NCBI GenBank assembly: GCA_001970955.1
Contig: MPUH01000512.1
Span: 1-48,878 of the forward strand
Length of the DNA: 48,878 bases
From: Stentor coeruleus
Taxonomy: Eukaryota; Ciliophora; Heterotrichea; Heterotrichida; Stentoridae
Direction: 5' to 3'
A program made the position numbers and the translations under genes. Positions 41,780 to 48,878 of the stretch are shown here, in pieces; position 1 is the first letter of the stretch, and every line of letters starts with the position of its first letter. Below the pieces are notes generated by a model that saw only the letters and a program-made list of their open reading frames with translations, had not been told where the DNA came from and did no database searches.

Positions 41780-42445
41780 CTAAAATTTGTGACGACCTGA
41801 AATGATAATAGGTTGGTCTTTCTTGTTTTTCAACTTTTTTATTTCCTTATAAATTTCTTCATTAGAAAATTTGTTATAGTAATACAAATGATGGACTATT
41901 TCTGGGTTGCAATCATTAATTTTCCTAATGTTATGAGTTACTTCATCTACTGCTTTGCTCCAAGAATTCACAGTTCTCTTCTCAGAATCAATAGCTTGAT
42001 GAATTTCTTTTGAGCTTTCAACTTTACTACAAGCATTCATTAGATTGTTTAAAGCTTTGCAACGTAAATCTCTTAAAATATAGATTTCTTCCATTGAAGT
42101 TTTGCGGGATTTTTTTCTGCGTTGGCGTTGCTTTGGACACATTTTTATGTTATCTTTGAGTAGCATGTTTTTGATAGGTGCTTCAATTGTTTTTCTTCTG
42201 TTTAAATTTATTATTGGAGTGTCTATACTACAAGCTCTGTGATGATTATTGATAAACTTGTCTGGGGATGAGTTTTTCATATCTCTCATACTACAGTTGT
42301 TGGATTTGAGATACTGTTGAGGACTTCTTGAGATTTCATTATAAAATATGAAATCTATTGGGCTTTGGCTTATTGATTGGGTAAATTTCGTACTTGCACT
42401 TGAGTCAGGTCTAAAGGTTTTTGTAGGAGAACGAGTAATATCCAT
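41780..42445 (-). CDS. Hypothetical basic protein, 221 aa
   Basis: 221 residues, ATG to TAG. The N-terminal 100 residues are Ser/Pro/Asn-rich with repeated Arg-Ser-Pro and Ser-Pro sites (ITRSPTKTF, EISRSPQQYL), so disordered and probably phosphorylated. A basic patch (KQRQRRKKSRKTS) follows near residue 110, which could be a nuclear signal. A helical, more ordered C-terminal half (EEIYILRDLRCKALNNLMNA...HHLYYYNKFSNEEIYKEIKKL) has no known domain. The gene converges with the 66-aa gene to its left. No function assigned. Confidence 0.68.
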   Translation of the reverse strand: MDITRSPTKTFRPDSSASTKFTQSISQSPIDFIFYNEISRSPQQYLKSNNCSMRDMKNSSPDKFINNHHRACSIDTPIINLNRRKTIEAPIKNMLLKDNIKMCPKQRQRRKKSRKTSMEEIYILRDLRCKALNNLMNACSKVESSKEIHQAIDSEKRTVNSWSKAVDEVTHNIRKINDCNPEIVHHLYYYNKFSNEEIYKEIKKLKNKKDQPIIISGRHKF

Positions 42446-43730
42446 ATTAATTATCTTAAATAATAAAACATGGTTTTTGTATAAATGATAAGTTTCAGGA
42501 TTTAATGTGAAAGATATAAATCATGATTGATTAAAATTGGAAATAGTTGATATTGTAATTTGTTGGGGATGGATTAGCTTTTTTGGGAAATTTTAATTTA
42601 TGAGATTTTGAAATTTTATGATAGAGAAAGATGACTTTATTGAAAAGTGTTTAGGATGTTATTTTTGTGGATTATGGTTAGAATTATATAGAAAATAAAG
42701 ATTATTGTATTGGGTTATGAGTACATGCAAATTATTATGTAGTTTTTGAATTTATTATAGAATATTTTGATAATTGGTTTAATAAAATAGCAGGAGAATA
42801 ACTATTTAAATCTCAGACCTTGAGAAATTCATAAGTAAACAATAAAAGATATTTATAGCTATCAATTTTCACAATAATACAATGACAAGAATAGCATATT
42901 TGTGTTCCAGTAATAAATACTTAACCTTAAATGCAAATATATTTTAAACTAAATAGCATATAGAAAATATTATCTATAAAACTTCTATAAAACGAATCAA
43001 AGATATGAGGATTCTATATGGTATTGCCTTTATTATTGCATATACTTTTTTTATTATTCCACTAATAATATTCATATAATTAAGTATTATGTTTTATTAC
43101 TATATGCATTTAAAGTTAAAACTCTACCATTCAGGTCTTATAAATTTGCATCTAAAATTTCTGTATTTCTTAGATTTTTATCTTGCTTGTGCTTATATTT
43201 ATTATTAGAATTAATACTAAATTCAGAGCAGGCAATTGATAAAAAGAGAACTATAATTGTTGGTTAATTTTTATAGCTTAAACAATAATTTGCATATTTT
43301 TTCTTTCTCGGATATTTTTTGGTATTTTAACAGAGTTATTAAAGAAAATAGACTAAGAAACATAAGGATAGCATTTGATCTTAGGAAAATCCTTAAAGTA
43401 TTTATATTTTATGGGGTATTTTTGGATTTATAATAAAATATAATTAGAATATACTAAGTATTACTAGTTTAATAATAGGAAATGCTTGTGAAGGAATAAA
43501 GCATAAAGTATAAAAATTCACGATAATATATTTGATGTTAAATATTTTCTTAATTTATTCAGTGAAATCTCTTTTAATTTATTATTGCAAACATTGCTGG
43601 CGCCAAAAGCATGAAAGAATTATTATTAAGTTAATATATTTTGAATTATTTGGTAAGAAATTTTAGAAATTTTGGATTTCATTAATAAATATAAACAGCA
43701 AATGAAAAAAAATTGTGCTTAGTATGCAAG
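42446..43730. other. Long intergenic region, no gene seen
   Basis: 1.3 kb. It is G-rich on + to about 42780, the 5' flank of the minus gene, then AT-rich. No frame, repeat or RNA gene was recognised. Confidence 0.55.
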
Positions 43731-45932
43731 TTATATATCATCTTCATCTTCTTCTTGCAGCTCATCTGCTTCTTCAGACAGCTCTTCAATCTCCTTAGCA
43801 TCGAAAACTCTCTTATTTTCTAATTTTTCTTTCAGCATCTCTCCATCATTAAGTGAATGAAAAACTAACTCAAACTTATTTTCTGGGATGTCCCCAATCC
43901 CCATACCAGCTGGGCGTTTAAAATGTGAGCTTGGCTCTTGAAATACTGGATCAAGAGCAATTCTAAAAGCATTTTCAAGCATACTAGGTATAATCCTTAC
44001 TAAATGTGGTGAAGATAATTCAAGGCAGGGATTTGTGTTTACTTCTAATAGCCAAGGTTTAAGATCAGAGTCTAATAAAAAATCATATCCGAAAACTTCA
44101 AACGAATGCCCACGAACATTAGGATCAATTTTAAGAAAAACAGCCTCATAAGTCCTTTTTATGATATTTTTGATTTGAGGAAGTATCTCTTCGATAAAAT
44201 TTACACTGCGCTCACAATGATTGTCTAGGTATCTTTGGAAATCATTATAGGACATTTTGTTACCATTTTCAAATTTCCCATAGTCATCTGAGTACTTTTG
44301 AACAGCATCATTAGTTAAGTGGATGAATTTGTTAGTAGCTTGAAGGGTAAACTGTTTAGAAGCAGTACGCAAATACCCTTCACTATAAAAATACCCTTGA
44401 AGACAGCTATTAAAACATGTGACAAGCCCAAAACATCTAATATCGAACTTCCTCTTGTTTACTAAAAATGGTCTTTCTATATATTTTTGTATAATAAAAG
44501 TGTGCTTACCAGTTTTTAAATGTGGATTGCCTTCAAGCTCATTTTTTACTTGTTCGATATTTGCACAGACTATTATCCCATTTCCTCTATTAGAATTTTC
44601 CCCAGGCTTAACAATCCACATATTCGCTGGTTTTTTCCCTTGATCATCTACACTTTCTTCATAAAACTTATAAGATCGTTCAAAGTCTAAAAAAACAGGA
44701 TCATCATAAGATTTAACATGAAAAGTCAAAGGTAGAACATTAAAAACATCTTCTCCAAGAATCTCATAATAGCTTTTCATATTATAAAAAAGCGCTTTTT
44801 TATTAGCCAAATGGAAATTGTGTTCGATTTTATTATGCATTCGCATTTCTGCACTTTTATATTGAGATGGTTTTAATGTTATAAAACTTTTTGACCGGGT
44901 TATAAGGTTATAACCTAAAGAAGTTATGTCAACTAGTTTAGGGCGGGTGTGAGATTGAGGAGAATGATAACGAGCATTGGTTGTTATAGTAACTGCAAGT
45001 TTTGAGTCGATTTCATGATTTACTAAAAGTTTCGGTAAAGATTCTAAAGTTTTCTTATCTTTCCATTGTGTCCAGACCAGATTTGCATTATGAATTTCTT
45101 CTTCATTTACCCGGATCCACCACCATCTAGTGCTTAAACATTGTTTTATAAGATTTGAATTGTTTCCTTTACCAAGGTAGTATTTATAATAAAAAAAACT
45201 GTCAGTAGGAATCTCTATAGCTAAACCATTACTTCTGTTCATTTGTGTGTTAAAGCTTTTAGTTATTTGAGGTTTAGATCTGCTTGTCCACTCTTTGTCT
45301 CTGATTGCATCTTTAACTGGAACTTTTTCAACTTTTTGTAAGTTTTTTCTGTGGATTTTAGGTATTTCAGTTATTATTGGAGCTTCTACCCTTTTAAGTG
45401 AACTTCGGCATTTTCGTTTTCGTCTTGCTTGGAGCTCGAATATGCTTATTTTACTTTTTTGGATAATTAAAAAACTGTCACGGAAAGAGATTGCTGGGTC
45501 AGGGAGCTCAGTTAGTATTTCTTTACTATTGCCAATATTTTTACCTTCTTTTTGCTTTTTTTGGAGATAGGTTTTCAACTTTTCCCTTGTTTCATTTTTT
45601 AAAGATATGTTTATCTTTCGAATGTGGATACCTTGATCAAGTAAACCTGTATGCGATTTGTAATCTTTACATGGGATTGAAGTCCGAGGACTAATTGCTT
45701 CACCATCCCCAGTCTGAGATTCTACACTGATTCCTCGCCTTTCAATTCTTGGAGTCAACCCAGTTCGTATCCTACTTTTATAATAATACTTTTCATTCTT
45801 CGATGGGATAACTATATTCTCATTAAAAACAAGCTGATTCGTCGTAACATTCAACTCACCAAAAGTTGAATTCAGCATTGAGTTCGGGTATAGCTTAAAT
45901 GAATTTCTCGTTGAATTAGACACAAACTCCAT
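43731..45932 (-). CDS. Tubulin-tyrosine-ligase-like enzyme (TTLL, polyglutamylase or glycylase)
   Basis: 733 residues, ATG to TAA. Residues 1 to about 280 are basic, Ser/Arg/Lys-rich and of no known fold. The TTL domain begins near residue 380. It has the ATP-grasp hallmarks WIVKPGENSNRGNGI near 437, FIIQKYIERPFLVNKRKFDIRCFGLV near 480-505, FIHLTNDAVQKYSDDYG, and LLEVNTNPCLELSSPHLV near 626, including the Glu and Asn that bind Mg-ATP. These enzymes add Glu or Gly chains, or Tyr, to tubulin tails and some other proteins. The spacing and the LTNDAVQ form fit the TTLL group rather than TTL itself, but glycylase or glutamylase cannot be told apart here. The C-terminus is very acidic (EELSEEADELQEEDEDD), which may bind basic partners. 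It is divergent from the coiled-coil gene with 56 nt between. Confidence 0.9.
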   Translation of the reverse strand: MEFVSNSTRNSFKLYPNSMLNSTFGELNVTTNQLVFNENIVIPSKNEKYYYKSRIRTGLTPRIERRGISVESQTGDGEAISPRTSIPCKDYKSHTGLLDQGIHIRKINISLKNETREKLKTYLQKKQKEGKNIGNSKEILTELPDPAISFRDSFLIIQKSKISIFELQARRKRKCRSSLKRVEAPIITEIPKIHRKNLQKVEKVPVKDAIRDKEWTSRSKPQITKSFNTQMNRSNGLAIEIPTDSFFYYKYYLGKGNNSNLIKQCLSTRWWWIRVNEEEIHNANLVWTQWKDKKTLESLPKLLVNHEIDSKLAVTITTNARYHSPQSHTRPKLVDITSLGYNLITRSKSFITLKPSQYKSAEMRMHNKIEHNFHLANKKALFYNMKSYYEILGEDVFNVLPLTFHVKSYDDPVFLDFERSYKFYEESVDDQGKKPANMWIVKPGENSNRGNGIIVCANIEQVKNELEGNPHLKTGKHTFIIQKYIERPFLVNKRKFDIRCFGLVTCFNSCLQGYFYSEGYLRTASKQFTLQATNKFIHLTNDAVQKYSDDYGKFENGNKMSYNDFQRYLDNHCERSVNFIEEILPQIKNIIKRTYEAVFLKIDPNVRGHSFEVFGYDFLLDSDLKPWLLEVNTNPCLELSSPHLVRIIPSMLENAFRIALDPVFQEPSSHFKRPAGMGIGDIPENKFELVFHSLNDGEMLKEKLENKRVFDAKEIEELSEEADELQEEDEDDI

Positions 45933-45988
45933 CAGATATTAATATTTTCAAATGATTTATTAGATTTAAATATAATTGGTAAGACAAA
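45933..45988. promoter_or_regulatory. 56-nt divergent promoter candidate
   Basis: The only DNA between the TTLL start and the coiled-coil gene start, so both promoters and 5' UTRs must fit here. It is AT-rich, with no motif recognised. Confidence 0.5.
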
Positions 45989-46750
45989 ATGTCAACGAAT
46001 ATGACCAGCAAAACTTATGAAGATGAAATCATCGATGAACACAACAAATTTGTCGAAGCTAAAAACATGCGTAAAAGGGCTGAAGAAGATGCTCAACTAT
46101 TATCAAATCGTATTGCCCTTTTAAGACTAGAAGAGCAGCGATCACTCAAGAAAATCGAAGAAACTCGTAACAAAGCTAGAGAAATCATGCAGAAAAAAGT
46201 TCAAATGCTTGAAGAACAACGATTAAAAGAAGAGGAGAAAAACAAAAGATTAGAAGAAGAAAAAGCGCGAATTGAACAAAACAAAATAAACAAAGAACAA
46301 TCTAAACAAGCAAGAATATCAACAAGAGAAGAAATGATAAAGAAACTAAAAGATGAAGTTCTTGCTATTAAACTAGCCAAAAAAGAAAATCAGAGTATTA
46401 TTGAGCAAAACAAAAACATAGAAATGCTGGAAAAAGCAACAGTTACGCAGAGTATAAAAGATATGCATAGAGAAGCAGAAGAAAAAAGAAGAAGGGCTGA
46501 AGAAGAGAGAAAAGCTAAGGTAAGAGCAGAACTTGAAAGGAAAATTGAAGAAGAAAATATGAAGAAACAACAAAAAGATGATGAAATAGCTAGGATGGAA
46601 CAGGAGGAACTAGAGTTGATACAGAGATTGCAAAATAGTCAGATGATGCAGAGATCAGCTTATGAGGAGTTGGAACTAGCTATGTCTGGAAGTTTGACTC
46701 CAGATAATTTTAATGAGTCAGAGTCGAAGGATTATCTTAAAAAAAAATAG
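45989..46750 (+). CDS. Coiled-coil protein, 253 aa
   Basis: 253 residues, ATG to TAG. It is nearly one continuous charged helix or coiled coil, rich in Glu, Lys, Arg and Gln (QRLKEEEKNKRLEEEKARIE, MHREAEEKRRRAEEERKAK), from residue about 20 to 225, with a short Ser/Glu tail. Such long single helices occur in cytoskeletal and basal-body proteins. No specific family is recognised. Its head-to-head pairing with a tubulin-modifying enzyme fits a cytoskeletal theme, but that is only suggestive. Confidence 0.82.
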   Translation: MSTNMTSKTYEDEIIDEHNKFVEAKNMRKRAEEDAQLLSNRIALLRLEEQRSLKKIEETRNKAREIMQKKVQMLEEQRLKEEEKNKRLEEEKARIEQNKINKEQSKQARISTREEMIKKLKDEVLAIKLAKKENQSIIEQNKNIEMLEKATVTQSIKDMHREAEEKRRRAEEERKAKVRAELERKIEEENMKKQQKDDEIARMEQEELELIQRLQNSQMMQRSAYEELELAMSGSLTPDNFNESESKDYLKKK

Positions 46751-47303
46751 ATTGATTAAGTGATATTCTAATGATTAGATAATTGGCTTTTATTTTTTAG
46801 GTTAGGAGGAATATTTGTAGTTACGGATTTTGGGTCAGAATTGTTATAAGAGTTTTTGAAGGGTTGTTTAAAAGTACTGATTTTTGAGGATAAGGAATTT
46901 AATATAAGAGCTTTATGCTGTGTTATGAATATAGGGATAATATTAAGGTTTTTGTATTATAAATTATATTTAGTTGTAGAGGAAGTTATGGTGTTAAAAA
47001 TAATATGCTGAATATATTAAATAATTTAATATAAACTTAGTTATTATTAATGTGAGTTAATTTTACAATTTGAGTCTGAATAGATATATAAAAAGGATTG
47101 ATAAAATTTCAGGGTAAAAATGACGTGATAGCAATTTCTGATGATGCAAGAGGATTATACCATATAACAGATTAGCTTTCAAAATGAACCAAAAGCTTAG
47201 CTAATTGAAATTATTTTATCATTTACTAACTGATAATTTTAAGTAATAATATTAGAAAAAACCTCAAAAAATATTCTTTGTAGTTTCTTTACAATAATAA
47301 TTA
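46751..47303. other. Intergenic, no gene seen
   Basis: G-rich 3' flank of the coiled-coil gene, then AT-rich sequence before the kinase. Nothing else was recognised. Confidence 0.6.
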
Positions 47304-48365
47304 ATGGGTAACTCAGAAATAAAAACAGACATTATTACTCCTGGGATAGGTAGAAAAGACTTTAAACTAGAAAAAATTATCGGACGTGGGGGCTTCGGCA
47401 AAGTCTGGAAGGCCGAGTCACAGAGGAACGGCCGAATTTTCGCTATGAAAGAAATGCTCAAATCCCGAATAGTTAAAAAAAACAGCGTCCAACCAGTACT
47501 TAATGAGCGAATGCTCCTATCTTTAATCAAACATCCTTTTATAGTGAATATGCAGTATGCTTTTCAAGATCGTTTAAACTTGTATCTTGTTATGGATCTG
47601 ATGACAGGTGGCGATTTAAGATTCCATCTAAGCAAAAAGATAAAATTCAACGAATCACAAACAAAATTCATAATTTCATGTATATTAATGGGTCTCGAAT
47701 ACCTTCACATAAACGGTATTATTCATAGAGATATCAAACCTGAAAACTTAGTCTTTGATAACAAAGGTTATTTAAGAATAACTGATTTTGGTATTGCCCA
47801 TATGCAAGGCAAAAATAATACAGAAGATAGCTCAGGGACACCAGGATATATGAGCCCTGAGGTTATGTTAAGAAAAACTCATGGCATTGAAACTGATTAT
47901 TTTGCCTTAGGGGTTATAGCTTATGAATGTATGCAAGGACGAAGACCATATCTTGGGAAAAATAGAAAAGAGATAAGGGATCAAATGCTCATAAGGCAAG
48001 TTCAGTTAAAAAGAAGTGATGTGCCAAAAGATTGGTCTTTAGAATCAGCAGATTTCATTAATAAACTCTTACAGAGAAATCCTAAAGAAAGACTTGGGTC
48101 TAATGGTCCACAAGAAGTCAAAAATCATGCTTGGCTTGCTGATATGGAATGGAGAAAATTGTTGGAAAAAAGCATAGATTCGCCTTATAAGCCTGATTTT
48201 GAGGATAATTATGATCCAAGAGTTGCTAATGAGTGGAATGAAGACCCAGAGAATGGGGTGGATATTGATTTTATACAAAATTATTTTTTGGGATATCATT
48301 TTGATAGTAGCGCGCATTATCAGGGAATGGAAAGCACATATGGACATGAGAAAAGAGCAAAATAA
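47304..48365 (+). CDS. AGC-type kinase, STK32/YANK-like
   Basis: 353 residues, ATG to TAA. The kinase domain starts near residue 20. It has GRGGFGKV, the ATP Lys in FAMKEM (Lys49), LVMDLMTGGDLRFHLSKKIKFNE, the catalytic loop HRDIKPEN near 142, DFG near 160, and SSGTPGYMSPE. The GGDLRFHL segment, the GRRPYLGKNRKEI region and the short tail resemble STK32 (YANK) kinases. All catalytic residues are present. The chain begins Met-Gly-Asn-Ser, and STK32A also starts with a myristoylated Gly. Residue 6 is Ile, not the preferred Ser, so myristoylation is possible but not certain. It is probably a membrane-linked Ser/Thr kinase; substrates are unknown. Confidence 0.87.
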   Translation: MGNSEIKTDIITPGIGRKDFKLEKIIGRGGFGKVWKAESQRNGRIFAMKEMLKSRIVKKNSVQPVLNERMLLSLIKHPFIVNMQYAFQDRLNLYLVMDLMTGGDLRFHLSKKIKFNESQTKFIISCILMGLEYLHINGIIHRDIKPENLVFDNKGYLRITDFGIAHMQGKNNTEDSSGTPGYMSPEVMLRKTHGIETDYFALGVIAYECMQGRRPYLGKNRKEIRDQMLIRQVQLKRSDVPKDWSLESADFINKLLQRNPKERLGSNGPQEVKNHAWLADMEWRKLLEKSIDSPYKPDFEDNYDPRVANEWNEDPENGVDIDFIQNYFLGYHFDSSAHYQGMESTYGHEKRAK

Positions 48366-48878
48366 TTAATCGTATATATTTGTTTATATGATTTAAAGGG
48401 GTTTTTAAGTTTAATATTATTGAGTTTTGGGTTTGAGAAATTTGAAAAATGTGTTGAGGTTTAAGAATATAAGGTTTTTATAGTGATTTTTGGTGCTTAT
48501 GATTATGATTGACTGTTTTGAATGTTTAGATAGATTATTAAGAAGGAAATTATATATCTATAGTTTGGAATGCTTAAATTGAATCAAGAGAATATTGAAA
48601 AGAGAAGAATATTTATGAAATTGGTATTAGATAATGAAGAGATTTGGGATATAATAGGAATTATTGATTGTTGATAAGTTATAAATAATAAATCATGATT
48701 TTTATTATATAAGATGTTTAGGGTTGACAGTTGTGTCTTTTCACAGAAGTTATTAAAATCCAAACTTCTACACCTAAAAAATACTCAAATACTTAAACAC
48801 AAAATAGCACTTCCATCATAAAAACCCTCTTAATCATATCAAAAACCTAAAAGCCTTCTAATAAAAATAAATCATAGA
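48366..48878. other. 3' flank, then predicted 5' flank of an unseen plus-strand gene
   Basis: G-rich on + to about 48680, then C-rich and almost G-free from about 48750 to the window end. By the flank pattern of this window, the C-rich part should be the 5' flank of a plus-strand gene starting just beyond 48878. No coding frame lies inside. Confidence 0.5.

Overview
The window looks like macronuclear DNA of a heterotrich ciliate close to Stentor. It is AT-rich and gene-dense, with short intergenic DNA and ciliary or cortical genes (IFT88, a tubulin-ligase-like enzyme, a HOOK-domain protein, many coiled coils). Reading frames are uninterrupted with the standard code. The few introns I can prove are only 15 or 16 nt long. 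Tiny introns plus the standard code are the reported hallmark of Stentor. The species assignment is inference, and the features below are read from sequence alone.

Layout, left to right: a 5'-truncated coiled-coil gene (2-634); a small coiled-coil protein ending in a CAAX box (1278-1883); a HOOK-domain protein (2580-4949); a 1.5 kb gap with a possible decayed minus-strand gene and a decamer repeat; an eEF1B-gamma-like GST-domain protein (6471-7364); a small RING protein (7953-8345); a CAMK-like kinase with a UBA-like tail (9791-11299); a possible 71-aa minus gene; a five-exon coiled-coil/LRR gene (12413-14162); IFT88 (14395-16584); and an AIG1-like membrane hydrolase (17187-17792). Next come a minus-strand pair, a degenerate eRF3-like protein (19710-21050) and mitochondrial ATP synthase beta (21079-22575), divergent from an unknown 287-aa protein (22656-23519). 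Then follow an amino-acid transporter (minus, 24250-25770), an unrecognised reading frame broken by two TAG codons (minus, 26007-26372), a Tul1/FLY-like RING E3 (27336-28787), a perilipin-like protein with an EF-hand (30634-31761), a basic unknown protein (minus), a four-exon Kelch/Cys-rich membrane protein of 1152 aa (minus, 33470-36973), and a Tyr/Ser/Glu-rich type I membrane protein (minus, 38232-39089) with a collapsed pseudogene copy beside it (37346-37641). The window closes with two small unknown genes, a TTL-like enzyme (minus, 43731-45932) divergent from a coiled-coil protein (45989-46750), and an STK32/YANK-like kinase (47304-48365).

Three window-wide patterns stand out. All nine introns carry T-A at the same distance from the 3' end. 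All 23 best-supported genes stop with TAA or TAG, never TGA. Flanking DNA shows a repeatable strand asymmetry: C exceeds G on the sense strand before a gene and G exceeds C after it, which gives an extra guide to gene orientation. No tRNA, rRNA, CRISPR array or intact transposon was found. The best candidates for something new are the TAG-interrupted frame, the degenerate eRF3-like protein and the duplicated Tyr/Ser/Glu-rich surface protein.
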